Notes: generated by a model not told the origin, from the sequence alone. A stretch of 64,000 nucleotides of DNA from Cryptomeria japonica (GCF_030272615.1 NC_081407.1:148985744-149049743); one strand, 5' to 3'; positions 44,640 through 57,988 are shown, numbered from the stretch's first letter. Program-made: numbers and translations.

Positions 44640-47600
44640 AAGATATCACATATAAATCTCCTCCCCAAGATCCACATACAATAAAGTAGTTATAACATTC
44701 ATTTTCTCTATTTAAAAATCACAAGCAACAACAATAGCCAATAGGGTTCTAATAGAAGTGAACTTTAAAATAAGAGAGAAGATTTCATTAAAATCAGCTC
44801 CCTCTCTTTAGGAGTAGTCCTTGGCTACCAATCTAGCCTTGTACCACTAGATAACTAATCATTTGCATCCAATTTCTCCTTAAATACCCACTTTTAACCA
44901 ATGAGATTTCTTCCTTTGGAAAAATAACGAGATCCTAGGAGTCACCACTATCTAAACCCATCATCCCTTCCTACATTGCATGTATCCAAGACTCACTTTC
45001 CTCTAAAGACAGAGCTTCCCTAAAATATCTAGGTTCTTCATCTTGTACACTTAACAGAGAAAAGTAACAGCAAAAATATTTTGGGCTGTACTTGTTAATT
45101 GGATTCAATTGTCTTGTGGAGCTTCTCAAGTAAGGAGTAACAACTCTACATATTCTTCTTCTTCTATGTGTTCATCTTGCATATCATCTAAACTCTTTGA
45201 ATCCTCTCTTTTATCTTCCTAATTTTCTATCTTTATCTCAAAGTGCACTATTTTACTCTTATCTTTCTCCTTTGGTTATTCCTCACATAAGTAAGCTCCA
45301 AACTCTTTGAAAGTCACATCTCTAGAAAAGGTCATTTTTGGGTTATAAAATTACAAATCTTATAACCTTTTACATTCTCGATGTAACCAAGAACAAAACA
45401 CCTTCAAAACTTGGGCACCCAAAGAATGATCTTTCATCTTCCAAAAGCAAATGCCTAAAAAGGATGTTTCATTGTAACCAATAAAGATTCATTTATGAGA
45501 TTTTAGATCCATTTTATATCACTTCCCTTGAGGTACATGAACAAAATCCTCACAACCAAATATCCTTGAGTGCAAAAAAATAAGTCTTTCTAGCTATCCA
45601 TACTTTGTAAGGAGTTTAATCAACAAGCATTAAACAAGAATATCTATTAATCAAATAACAAGCAATACCTATAGATTTTTGGCAAAAGCATTTATCAACC
45701 TTAGAACCACTCAACATGCTCCTAGCTCTTTCCATCAAGGTTTAATTTATTATTTTTGCTAGTCCAAATTGGTGGGGAGGAACAATCTTCTACCAATTAA
45801 TACTTTTATGCTTACAAAACTCATCAAAAATCTTCGAACAATATTAAGCCCCATTGCCAAGTTTCAACACCCTTATTTCATAATATAATTACTTCTCAAC
45901 TAAGGCTTTGAATTACTCAAACTTAGTGAAGACCTCATATTTTGCATGCATAAAATAAATTCAATTGTATCTAGAGGCATCATCAACAAAACATAATATA
46001 CATATTTTTCAAAAGAATAAACATCCATTAGTCCAAACACATCCAAATGAATATTCTCTACTAATATCCTATCCTTATTAGTCTCATTAGGAAATGATGA
46101 TTTATTATGTTTACCAAACATACAATTCTCACAAAATTCTAAATTTTTCAATAGAATAATTAGAAATACTATCAACCAAATTTTTATTTAAAACGGTCTT
46201 AACACTTTTTTTAATTATGTGACCCAATATATTGTGCCACAACATACATGCATAAAACACTTAGATACCTATAACTTAGCTTCAAACTACTATCCCATGG
46301 CTCCAATTTATGGAAATTTGTGGGATGGAAATCCACAAAAACCACCTACAAAAACCTATTCCTAGCATAATGGGTAGCTAATAAACATAGTAAAATAATA
46401 AACTAACTTCGCATGGCTTTCACATATGAACCTATCCCATAGCCAATCAATATATGTAACTTATTGGGTGCTCCATAACTCCTCAATGGTTCCATTGGAT
46501 ACAAAATAGGACATGTAATTACATTCACACTTGGGCAGCCCATTTAAGAATACATGCAAATGAGAATAGTCAACATGCATTGACATGCAATACATGATGC
46601 TCCCACTTTCCAAAGTGGATGCCTAAGAAGAATATTCCTCCAAAATGCTTTGCAACCACCATTGACATGTGTATACCTCTTTGCAATACAATTAAAATTT
46701 ATCATAGGAAATAAATATTAAATATTTTAACTCTCATGTTCCCAAGGACACTTTCCTAGGAATGTTGAGTCACATGAAAATGACTTAGGAAGGCAAGGTT
46801 AATGTCACCTATCCTAACAAATTTATCAATGATTTTTATCAAATACTATGATTTTGTCATGGAAACTATCACAACCAATCCACAACTTAGATCAAAATGA
46901 ACTAACTCCAACTTCTTGGAGGCTTTCTAGTGTTTTCAAAATCACACTTTATGTAGTTTTCCCACAAAAAAATATTCATATAACCACTTCTCTATATAGA
47001 TGAATGGAAGGTCATTTTCTATAATTTGATAAAAAAAACTCCTACAACAAATAGATGTTAATATATCTAGCCTTTCAAGAAACAACTTATTCCTTAAAGA
47101 AACATTTAAAACTAGTCATCCTTTTGTGTATCTAGATGTCACATATCAATTTTCCCTTGCTATTAAATGTTATGATATTCCTATTTAAAAATTCATTTAA
47201 TATATTTGGAAATAATTGAGTTGATTGAATTGATAATTTTCTTTAGTTCTAAAAAGTAAAATATTATCAATTTTTTTTTTGAATTGAGTTGGAATAAGAG
47301 GAGCTCTACCAATTCATTTAACATGTAGTTGAAAACCATCTCATACAATATAACTATGCCTCTTGATTTCTTTGTTACATTTCTTAAGTTGACATATTAT
47401 CATTAATCCTATGATGAGTAGCAACTAAATCTAAGATCCAAAAAACATCATTTCTAACATATTTGGAAGCATATATTGAAAATAGTCTATGAATTTCGTC
47501 ATCATATTTAATATCCACATCAACCATCATACCTCCTCACTTTATTTTGTTCACATCTTTTTCCTCCTTGAAGCATTCACACTCAAAATGACTATAACAA

Positions 47601-48300
47601 TTATAATAATAACCAATCTTTCATTTCTTCTAGTCACCATTATCCATAGAAAAATGTATTTTTCATTGACGTTTCTTGTCCTCAAAACTAGATGTAAAAG
47701 ATTTTTTTGATTCAACTTCAGCATATCTATTAAGAGTTTCTTCATGTCCCAATTTAGTAGATTCTCCATAGAATTGAATTTCAATGGTGTTAACTTTCTA
47801 GTCAATGTTAGTGTAGTTTTGACATTGTTAAATGACTTTAGCAAAATATTAAGCATTATGGACATGGGGTATTTATCAATAATAGTCCCACTTTAATTAA
47901 TGAGACAATTTAAAATACCCATGATAGTTGGGAGATAAATATAATCTGTCTATATATATTCTTAGATTGAATAGCTATGTTTGGAGCACATCATTCTTGT
48001 GCTTTCAATATTGTGATGATTGTATCCCAAAATTCCTTTCGTATGGTTGCATTCTACATATTTTTTGTCAATGTACTAATAATAAATGAGTTTGTCAAGG
48101 TTTGTGTTGGGCATGATTTCTTGTCAAAATTTTCTTGTAGATATGTTAACACCTTACTTGAGATTGGTATGTTTCCAAGCAAATAGACAAGTTAGAGATA
48201 GAAGATAAGAGATCTAAATTAGTGGGATGTCTTTTACATAATTTTTTATCAAATTCTTCTTTTAGTAGGGTATAACATGAGAAAAATAATTTTCATATGA
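44640..48300 (-). pseudogene. gag-pol: Badly decayed Copia polyprotein
   Basis: On the minus strand, fragments appear in order from right to left. A Gag-like part is at about 47550-48250. Integrase zinc-binding and core start is at 45900-46175 (LEFCENCMFGKHNKSSF, then ENIHLDVFGLMDV). An integrase C-terminal part is at about 45480-45760 (SMLSGSKVD and ACYLINRYSCLML). A reverse transcriptase start is at about 44755-44900 (KWVFKEKLDAND, then a region corresponding to RLVAKGYSQ). Frames break many times. Repeat D copy 2 (46300-46830) lies inside, so the element was further rearranged. LTRs were not found. Domain assignment rests on these short motifs. Confidence 0.6.
46300..46830. repeat. About 500-bp repeat D, copy 2
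   Basis: Diverged direct copy of 44030-44515, lying between the integrase and Gag parts of the Copia relic. Confidence 0.6.
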
Positions 48301-49232
48301 TCATATCATCATTTAGCATTAGTCAAAGCTTATGGAGGTTGTACCCAATGCATTGTTTATCATTCTAATTTTTGTTTTTTCCCCTTAACTTAGCTTATTT
48401 TGTAGAGAATTTGGACTAATATAAAACAAATATTGTAGTGTGTTCTATTTAGAAATTTAGTTTTCTCTGCACAACTTGGAATCAATATAGCACACTAGGT
48501 TTTATTCCTTTGAAATCCCTTTCATTTAGTCAAAAACTAAGTATAAATTTGAATCTTCACAAATTTTTTTTGAAAGGAAAATCTACTTTAAAATTTCATA
48601 GTATGTTCAAATCTAAAACAAATATAAACTTTCACTAGTAACTCTTTTAAATCTGACATGATTTTAATGTCTATACAAAAAATTTAATTCTTATAATCAA
48701 TTCCTAGAGACTACTTCAAAACAACCCAACATTGTTCTATAACTACATAAATTGTTTTTTCTTGCTTCAATACATAATTTTTTTTAGAAAAGGAAATTTT
48801 TGTGCATCTTTTAAGTTTTGGCAATGATATTTACAATCAATATTACAACCTTTCTCTTATATCAATTATTAAAATTGAAGAGTTTTGAATATATTTTCTC
48901 TATATATTATTTGGGATCCAAAGATCCTTTCAATGGATAACGTACATAATCAATTGTATCTCTAAGAAACAAATATGTTTTAACATGACATATAGTAAAA
49001 AAATATGATGAATTATGTTTCCAATAATACCATTCTATTTGTAACACCACCAACCCTAACTAGCCACTTCCTCACAAGTCTTAAAAGAAACTCCTACTAA
49101 CTAGATGCGAATTTGTAGCTTGCTTTCACACTAAGAGTCTCTTTATCCATTGTTTTATAATTTGTGAACAGTAAGTTAACACAAGACATATTTTAATAAA
49201 TGAAAGCTAAATTCGATTATTTTTATACCATT
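48301..49232. other. AT-rich spacer, no gene
   Basis: No frame of note and no repeat I can place. It precedes the LINE target duplication. Confidence 0.5.
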
Positions 49233-49248
49233 AACATACATAACACAT
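49233..49248. repeat. Left 16-bp target-site duplication of the LINE
   Basis: AACATACATAACACAT, repeated exactly at 59977-59992. Confidence 0.88.
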
Positions 49249-49300
49249 CACTAGGTAACAATCCAACTTTCCCGCTCTGCAACTTTTTTGAATTTCTGCT

Positions 49301-51041
49301 ATGCCTGTCGTTTCTGCAGGGGAGGGCCAGGCCTCCCTGGATCCCGATCCCCCCTGGCTAACCTACATATTTGTTCGGATCTGGCTCTTGTGCTGCACGC
49401 CCAAGGAGTTGGGTGAGCTCCCACGATTGATGCTTGCAATGTGGTGTTGCACGAGGCCCCCTATCTTGAGAAGCTTCCACTAGTGTCCCCCAACTTGGAT
49501 TACCCCAAAAAGGATCCCAAGACTCAGGCTATGGGACCTTTGCCTAGGGAAACTCAAGAGAGTTCCTAGAAAGGTGCCCTTGTCAGTAACTCCAAGTCAG
49601 AGATTTCGATGCTGCAGCCAAAAGTTACTGCCGGTGAGGAGGGCCTCAAGATTCGCCTCCCAGATAGTATCATGGATAACATTGCTTCCTCCCTTCACCT
49701 CTGCCTGGTAGGAAGATTCTCAGCCTTCAGACCCACTATAGACATGGTCAGAGGATGGGCTAGTTCCAGATGGAAAATCAAAGGTAGTGTCTCGGTCTCT
49801 GCTATGCCAGGTGGACTCTTCCTTTTTAGATGTACTGTAGAAGAAGACTTCATCTATATTATGTCTGGTTCATGGTCTTATGGTAAACATTGCCTTACTC
49901 TCTTCAAGTGGAAGACGGGGTTTGACCCAAGTGCGGACCTCCTTAGACTAGTGCCAGTTTGGATCAGACTCTCGGACCTCCCTCTGGAATTTTGGGATGA
50001 TACCATTTTTAGATGGATTGGTAACTCATTTGGTCAGTTCGTTGTTGTTGACAATGTGACGATGTAGAAGTCCAGACTTATTTATGCTCGCCTTTGTGTG
50101 AATGTGGTTGTTAACAACCCCCTCCCTAACTTCATTTACCTTAAATCCAAATGGGGTAAATGGACACAGGCTATCATCTATGAGAATGCCTCCCTGTATT
50201 GTCAAAGGCGTGGCAAACATGGTCATGTTATCGAGGACTGTCCGACCCCACAACCTTCAGAGGAAAAGCTGAAGGAGAAGTTGTCATCCCCGGGTATTGT
50301 CACTGTGGAGACAACTAAGAATGTTACCCCCCGACTTTCGTCAATGTTGTGGGTCAGACCAAGGACATGATGGGAAAGGTGGGTCCTCAAGATACCACTG
50401 GGGCTCCCATCAATGCCGAGGATTAGACCAAGGACCTGATGGGGATGGCGGGTCCTCAAGAAACCACTGAAGAAGGCTATCCCTTCTTGGCTGGTATTCT
50501 TAATATGATAGTCACCCCTGACTCAAAGAAGGTTCCTCCCCCCTTGAGGAGATGCTTGGGCTCGGAGCTAGAAGAAGGAGAGATCCCCCAAGCGAAGATA
50601 GAACAAGAAGGTGTTAAAGCGAAAGCGAGCATAAATGAGAAGAAAGGGCACAATGAATCCACTCTGTCAGTAATCATGCAGCTAATACCCAACTCAGTGG
50701 GAAGTTACGTGAGGAGTATATGGAGCACTAGTGTTGGGGCCTCACCTACCATAGGGATTGGTCTGGACCCGACCTCCTCTTCGTCTGCTACCAGATCCAA
50801 TGGGGATATCACTACTCTCTCTCATGGGAGTCGCTCTGCCCCATCATCGTCGACAGATAAGGAGAAAGGGGAATGGAAGGAACCGAAAAGAAAAACTAGA
50901 GGAAATAAGAAAGCGGATGTGGGAAACGACCCCAAACTAGGCAGACCCTCTGAGAGGACCCTTAGAACTAAGGCAATGGCCAGGGAAATTGCCAGTGGAA
51001 GGCAATTAACTTTGGAGATAACTCAGAAGGGCAAGAAATGA
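49301..51041 (+). pseudogene. LINE ORF1, nucleic-acid-binding protein
   Basis: The first ATG (49301) opens in frame 2, and coding sense moves to frame 1 after the C run near 49345. The body at 49609-50370 shows a DUF4283-like segment (MSGSWSYGKHCLTLFKW, LRLVPVWIRLSDLPLEFW) and a knuckle CQRRGKHGHVIEDC whose second cysteine is arginine. Stops occur at about 49411, 49567 and 50065. A frameshift near 50370 leads to a basic C-terminus (50439-51041) that ends with TGA overlapping the ORF2 start. DUF4283 plus a knuckle is typical of plant L1 ORF1 (family knowledge); it would coat the element RNA. Confidence 0.75.
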
Positions 51042-54000
51042 AGTTCCTTTCATGGAACTTAAGGGGGTTAAACAACCCCCAAAAGCAGTATGCTCTTAAG
51101 CAATGCATACTCACCAATAGAGTTGATATTATCCTAATCCAGGAGGTAAAAATGACTTACCAAAATTTTGCTATGCTTGTTGACAGTTTATGGTCGGGTG
51201 CTTCCTTTCATTATGTAGAGGCAGAAGGTGCTTAAGGGGGAATTGCTACTCTTTGGAATAAGAGCAAGCTGAATGGGTTTGCGGTTGGCTCTTCTCGCAA
51301 CTTTCTTACCACCAGGTTCACTTTGAATAACTTCTCTTGGTTCTTATTCAACATTTATGCTCCTAATACTAGACATGGTCAGGCTCTGATCTAGGATGAA
51401 ATCACTACCTTCTTGACTAATAATAGGGAGGACTTCTTTATGTTAGTTGGGGACTTTAACACCCCCCTTTTTCCCTCTGAAAAGTTAGGAGGTCTAACCA
51501 ATTATAGTGAGAGTATGCTTGACTTTTCTGACTTCATTAGAAACAATGAGCTACTTGATCTTGACCTTCATGGGAATCCTTTTACCTGGTCTAACAATAG
51601 AAAAGGCACCAATTTGATTCAGGTCAGGCTGGATAGGTTTCTGATCTTCGCTAAGTGGAACATTGGCATCAATTCCTCGCTCTTGTATCTCCCACGCATT
51701 ATCTCTGACCACTCCACGATCCTCCTCTCTTGGGTTGACAAAAAGATCCCTGGCTCCTCACCCTTTAGGTACGAGATCATGTGGCACTCCCACCCAGACT
51801 TCAAACAATGCATTCAAAACTAGTGGAACTCCCCTGTTCAAGGCTCGGCTATGTTCAAAATTGCTAAAAAGTTGGAAATTATTAAAAAGGAGGTCAGAGC
51901 TTGGAGCATTTCTTCCTTTGGGGATATCTTCAAGAGAAAGAAGGAAGCTGAAACTAATTTGGACCGCCTCTAGAGGACCATTGCGGAGGGGACCTCCTCT
52001 ATGGACATACATAAAGAGGAAGAGGTTTTGAGACACAAATGGAAAGAAACCACGAACCTTGAAGAAATTTACTAGAAGCAAAGATCCAGGATCCAATGGC
52101 TAATTGAGGGGGACAAGAACACCTCCTTCTTTCATAGATCGACTTCAAAGCACAAAAGGAGGTACACTATCCAATCCATTCTCAATAACATAAATGAGGA
52201 ATTTATGGGGAATAATGAAATTGGTCAATGGACTTCCCTTTATTTTGCTAATGCCTACACGAATGATAGGGCCAGTAAACCTACTGAGGTCAGTGAAAGG
52301 CTCCTCAATCTCATCCCTCAAGTCTTGAATGAGGCTGATAATGAGCTGCTGATAAGTCGAGTGTCCAAAGAGGAAGTTAAAGATGCGGTTTTCGCTATGG
52401 CTACCTTTAAGGCCCTTGGACCTGATGGCTTCCCCCCTGCTTTCTTTCAGGTCTTCTGGGAAACAGTGAAGTATGATCTAACTAAAGCTACCAGGGACTT
52501 CATACGCACTGGAAACCTCCTAAAGAAATTGAATAACACTTTCATTGTTTTGGTGCCCAAAGTTCTTGACCCGAAGCTTATGTCTGACTATCGGCCCATC
52601 AGCCTGTGTAACTCGGTCTATTAAATTTTCTCTAAAGTTGTTGTCAACAAAATTAAACCACTTCTTAATAAGTGCATCAACCCCTCTCAAAGAGGTTTTG
52701 TTCCGGGCAGGCAAATTCTTGATGCAGTCATTACTACCCATGAGGTCATCCACTCCATGGAGAGAAGTCGCAACCTAGGTATGTCTCTCAAACTTAACAT
52801 CTCTAAGGCTTATGATAAAGTTAATTGGAAGTTCCTGTATGTTGTCCTTTCTAAGATGGGTTTCCAGGAAAGATTCATCAATATTATCAGGGTGGCAGTG
52901 GAAAGTGTTTACTATTCAGTGATTGTCAACGACACCCTTAGGGTTTCTTTAAGGCTGGGAAGGGGCTAAGGCAGGGGGACCCCCTCTCACCTTACTTGTT
53001 CATTATGGTAGCTGAAGTCTTGAGTAGGAATTTATCCAATTTAATCAGGACCAGAAGAATCTTGGGGGTGAAAGCTGCTTCCACCCTTCCTCCTGTGGTT
53101 TTGTAGCAATTTGTTGATGACACCTTCCTTTTCGGCCAATCGTCTGTGATAGAAGCTAAAGAATGGAAACATCTGCTAGAGGAGTACGCCCTTGCTTCTA
53201 GTCAACTCATCAACTATTGCAAGAGAAAAATTTACTTTTTCAACCCAGATAGAAACCTCCAGGGTAAACTTATGCAAATCCTTGGGTGTTGTGCTACTGA
53301 TCTCCTTGATTCCTACTTGGGTATCCCCCTCACTTTTAAGGAGCTCACCTCCCAGTTTTGGGAATCTATTCTAGAAAGAATGCAGAAGAAACTTGTTGCC
53401 TGTACCAGAAAAACTCTGAGTAGTGCGGGTAAACTCCAGCTTCCGTTGGCCTCTCTTTAAGGTGTCCCAATCTACTTTCTTTCTTTGTTCAAGATTTTCA
53501 TTACTATGGCTGAGAAACTTGAGAAAATACAAAGAATTTTTCTGTGGTTGGGGTTGGAGGAAAAGGCCAGAACCAACTTAGTCAATTGGGAGATGGTGTG
53601 CAAACCTAAGTACATGGGAGGTCTAGCGATTAGAAAAATTTCTGACCTGAATAAGGCCTTATTGACTAAAATTGGATGGAACCTTATGAAGGACAAAATT
53701 GACTGGAGAAAGATTATGAGGGCTAAGTACTTCAATCACACCCCCTTCTACTCTCTCCTTTCCTCCAAAGAGCTCCCTGCAGGGTCTAAGATATTGAACA
53801 ACATTGTAAAGAACATGAAGCTGCTCAAACAAGGTCTAAAATGGCAAGTTGGCAATGGTAAGAAGATCAGATTCTAGGAGGACAACTGGATTGGCGATAG
53901 ACCCCTTGCCTCCTCCCATTTCAGTTGTCTCAAGGACACTCTCAAGGACTCGTTAGACTCTCTCGTGATAAACTACATCTCTCCCTCTCGCTGTTGGTTA

Positions 54001-55181
54001 TGGCTCGCTGATGGTCTGGGAAACAACCCCTAGTGGGCCCATTTGGATGGAGAGTTACAATGCCTTCTTGAGAAGATCAGGATCCCCTATTTCACTCACA
54101 CTGATAAACTTGTTTGGGCTGCGAACCCCTCAGGGGATTTCAGTGTCAAATCATCCTACAATCTCTTGTTTACCCCCATAAATGAGTGCTACAGCTGGAG
54201 AGAAGTTTGGAACTCTCAGCTCATCCCTAAAGTTAACTTCTTCTGGTGGACGACCTTCACGAGAAGATCCTTACTATCGATAATCTTAAAAGGAGGGGAT
54301 TTTTGCTAGCCAATAAGTGTGTCATGTGTAATTGTGCACAGGAAAGCATAAATCACCTCTTTATCCATTGCCCCTTAGCTTCTATGGTCTGGCACAAAAT
54401 TTTGCAGAAATTTAATTTGGCTTGGACCTTCTTAGAAGACTTGCAATAGTTTATCAACAACTGGAAGTGCCCCTCTGCTCACCCACCGATCAATCTGTTT
54501 TGGAGACTCATACCTCCCCACATTTGTTGGCATATCTGGAAGGAAAGGAATAATCAGGTCTTTCGTGGTACCAACAACTCGGTTGACATGGTGGCTGACA
54601 TAGCTGAGAAGCTCCTCAGAGAGAATGCCCTGATTTGCAAATGGAAAACTCTACAATTTGCCCCTGTGGTTTTGGATCGCAACTGGATTAGAACTTGGAA
54701 TTTTCCAGACAACTTCCTTCGATATGACAATTCTAAAAAGATGGAGAGGCTTAATACCAGATGGTCAACACCTCCCCCTCCTTAGCTCAAACTTAATTTT
54801 GACAGTGTTGCTCGCAATGGTTTTGTGGCAGGAGGTGGAATTATCATGGACAACATGGGTAACCTGGTTCTGGCCTACGCAGGAAATTTTGACTCTGTCT
54901 CGAGCAACATGGCCGAAGCCCTTGCTCTTTCCTGGGGGCTTAAGATGGCTCTCGGTATCAATGCTAAAAGACTGATCATTGAAGGGGACTCTAAGTTGAT
55001 TATTGAGGCAGCTAAAGGAGTTTCAGGGGTTAGTTGGATGATCAACAACGTCATCAAGGACATTTGGTCTATGATAGTCTGGCTGGGGGAATTTCAAATT
55101 CAGCACATCTACAGAGAGGGAAATGCACTAGTGGACTCTTTGGCTGCGATTGGACTGGAGATAAAAGGTAAGAGGTGCTGA
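51038..55181 (+). pseudogene. LINE ORF2: APE endonuclease, reverse transcriptase, zinc-finger and RNase H
   Basis: Starts at ATG 51038, overlapping the ORF1 stop as ATGA. The endonuclease motifs survive: SWNLRGLNN, IQE, GDFN, SDH (to about 51750). The reverse transcriptase runs about 52380-53480, with [21 protein letters not shown] and FVDDT (catalytic pair at 53116-53121). A zf-RVT block is at 54190-54400 (CVMCNCAQESINHLFIHC). The RNase H is at 54820-55181 (GGGIIMDNMGN, AEALALSWGL, EGDSKLII, REGNALVDSLA). In-frame stops include those near 51233, 51393, 51822, 52073, 52622 and 53104. Frameshifts lie near 52970 and 54290. The carboxy-terminal RNase H is known in some plant LINEs. This copy cannot make an active enzyme. 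Confidence 0.88.
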
Positions 55182-55463
55182 AGACACCTTGATTCTCTTA
55201 CTGACAAGCATAAGAACCTTTTTAGGAAAGAACAAATTGCTTCTACCAATCAATGATGTGCCATATATTTTCTTATAAGGGGTCGCTTTGGGCCAGTTGC
55301 TATGCTAAGCTACTGGAGGGAAATTTAAATTCAAATCGGGCGGGCTACGCCAAGCTGGCCTCTTGTGGTCCCCACCTTCTCTGTCCGATGCCGACGTGGC
55401 GAGACATCGAATTCTGTTGCCGAAGGATTGAAGCACCAACTTTTAATCATTAATCACAGCAAG

Positions 55464-55468
55464 GACAC
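55464..55468. repeat. Left target-site duplication of the nested LTR element
   Basis: GACAC, repeated at 57989-57993. Confidence 0.85.
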
Positions 55469-55787
55469 TGTAGGATTTGAGAAATACAAATCCACAGAAC
55501 CCAAAGAAACCTGCATGCAAGAAACCTGTCACAGAGAAAGAGAGAGAACGAATACAAGGGTTTTGGCTCTAACAAAGTGAAAAGATGTATTATCAGAGAA
55601 AAATGAATCAAGATAATAACAATAATACAAGAGATCAATCCTTATAAAGGAGATTAACACCGAAAGGAAAACCTAACCCTAAGGTGTGAGCATTTAATAA
55701 TTAAATATTAATTATTAAATGATTAATGTATGCATAAAGAGAAATCTTAAGAGGAGAGTAAAGTTAATTAATTACTTTACTCTAACA
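55469..55787 (-). repeat. 3' LTR of N1 copy 2 (319 bp)
   Basis: On the minus strand it starts TGTTAGAGTAAAG and ends AATCCTACA. Only a few differences from the LTR at 57670-57988 are visible (for example AATAC/AATAT and AAAAGATG/AAAATATG). Confidence 0.9.
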
Positions 55788-57656
55788 CCCCCCCTTAAGA
55801 TGAGCTACAATGCAGCTACAAACAATGCAGAAGAAAGCAAAGGAACTACAATGCAAAAAGAGGGTCCCGACAACAAGGCCTGATCAGGTACCCGAGTACA
55901 AGAAAATCTCTATAAAGCGGAGTAAAGGAGAAAACCCAGTGGGAAAAAACTCCTCTCCAAAAAGAGATAAAGAACACCACTGAAGCATGAAGAACATGCA
56001 AACTCTGTCGAAGAATAACTGCTGATCTAAAGAACATCCATTGAACTAGAACATGACCAGGTAGAGAAGACTGTAATCTGCATGAGTGCCCTCAAATGAC
56101 ACTACTCGAATCAGGAGGCAAACAAGGAAAAACAACTGAAATCGAAGATACAGATGGCATGAGAAACCAAAGCCTGAAGAGCTGATCAATCGAACCACGG
56201 AAGCATTAGAACCAACAGGATAAACCTCCCCATAATGCGGAAGTGGGAGAGGGACAGGAACACTGAAAAGGACAGCCAAAAACAACTGGATGACGAAGAA
56301 CCAAGAACATCCAAGGTGCTGAGACACATCATCATGAGGCGAATGTCGTGGAAGGAACACTCACTTGACAAAGGAAGATGGCAAACAAAGGCAAACATCA
56401 ACCCCCTCATGGCATCTGATCAACAGTGCATGTACAACAAGACACAAGATATGCAAGATTCCAAGTAAACAATGCATGATGGCACTTTATCTCAGTGCGT
56501 TTGCATAATTACAAGCTACAATGATAAGAAGACTGGAAATAGAAACGAGAATCAAAACAGAGACACCCTACTCAGAAAAGAGATCCCAGGACCTGAAACA
56601 ACCACGATATCCACCAGAATGCTGAAAAACAAAAAGATGAATAAAATATGCATGGAGCAGAATCTAGAAAAAAAACTCATATTTCTGGAAAGTGCACAGA
56701 ACACACTTTCCGAAAATATAAAGTTTTCAAAAAATGGAGGTCGGATGCTCATTCTACGTCTCCCAGAGTGCAAAAAAGAGACCTCACTTTGACTGTAAAA
56801 AAAACACAGTCAAACAGAAAAATTGGAATAAATTACCAACACCATGAGGTCGGGCTCAAAACCAGCTTTCCGAAGCTTATTTGTTCTCGAAAAAACGACT
56901 CCGTTTGCCCATTCTACAGCCCTGGAAGTGCAAAAAAGAAGCCCGACTTTGACTGGTAAAAAAAATAGTCAAACAGTAGATCCAAGAAAAAAAATCCACC
57001 ACCATGAGGTCCGGCTCGGAATCACCTTTCCAACGCCTATTCGTTCGCCAAAAACGGAGATCGGACACCCAAGTTATGCCCGATTTTGTAAAACAGCTTC
57101 AAAAAGGACCCAGATAGGCCCTTTCAACCCTCAAGGGCTAAAAAAAAAAAAAACCCCTGGTTCGCTGGGTGACTAGGGGCTAGCGTTGGTGGCTGGCGGT
57201 GCGGGGGCGGCGTAGGGGCGGTGGTGGAGGATGGGTGGCGCGCGGGCGGCGGTCGTCGCTGGGCGGCGCGACGGTGGTTACCGCCGGGCTGCGCACCGGC
57301 GGCGGGTGCCTCCAAAGGGCTGCACCCTTTTAAATAAAAAACTGTGTTTTTTTTTTAAAAAAAATTTAATTTTTTTTGAATTTTCTGCCTCGAACTGCGT
57401 GCCCTAGGGCCGTACGGCCTTGGGGCAAATTTTTTTTGCCTTCTGGAGCAATTGTGTCCAAATTGGACGAATTTTATATGAAAATAGGGGTTTTTGGACG
57501 CTACGAGCTCAACGGTGAGGTCCGTTTGGGCTCAAAGTGCACCGAAAAAAATACCCCCTATTCCAAAATAAAAAACAGAAGACAAACACAGATCTGATGC
57601 AACCAAAACCTAGATCTCAAAATATTTCAAAAGTCTGAACAAGCTGCAGCAGATCT
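55788..57656 (-). other. Internal region of N1 copy 2, no supported gene
   Basis: Open frames here (for example 56046-56360 and 57124-57315 on the minus strand) are short, partly low-complexity and not conserved in copy 1. The block at 57170-57310 is GC-rich (GGCGG/GGTGG repeats), unlike its surroundings. Confidence 0.6.
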
Positions 57657-57669
57657 GGCTTTGATACCA
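57657..57669 (-). promoter_or_regulatory. Primer-binding site of N1 copy 2
   Basis: On the minus strand TGGTATCAAAGCC, one base different from the copy 1 site, directly next to the LTR. Confidence 0.85.
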
Positions 57670-57988
57670 TGTAGGATTTGAGAAATATAAATCCACAGAA
57701 CCCAAAGAAACCTGCATGCAAGAAACCTGTCACAGAGAAAGGGAGAGAACGAATACAAGGGTTTTGGCTCTAACAAAGTGAAAATATGTATTATCAGAGA
57801 AAAATGAATCAAGAGAATAACAATAATACAAGAGATCAATCCTTATAAAGGAGATTAACACCGAAAGGAAAACCTAATCCTAAGGTGTGAGCATTTAATA
57901 ATTAAATATTAATTATTAAATGATTAATGTATGCATAAAGAGAAATCTTAAGAGGAGAGTAAAGCTAATTAATTACTTTACTCTAACA
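57670..57988 (-). repeat. 5' LTR of N1 copy 2 (319 bp)
   Basis: Near-identical to 55469-55787, same termini. Confidence 0.9.

Larger units (their letters stand above)
55469..57988 (-). mobile_element. Non-autonomous Copia-type LTR element (family N1, copy 2), nested in the LINE
   Basis: 2520 bp with 319-bp LTRs, oriented on the minus strand: TGGTATCAAAGCC primer site at 57657-57669 and purine tract AAGGGGGG at 55788-55796 (read on the minus strand). The internal 1.9 kb holds no Gag or Pol. It shares blocks with copy 1 at 1-2678, such as GTCCAATTTGGACAA (written on the copy 1 strand) and the AACGGTGAGGTCC / CTCACCATTAAGCTC region. A very GC-rich block lies at 57170-57310. It is younger than the LINE it interrupts. 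Confidence 0.85.

Noticed and set aside
57124-57315. Proline/alanine-rich minus-strand frame in N1 copy 2
   Set aside because: It results from the GGC/GGT-rich island. There is no domain, and no counterpart in copy 1.
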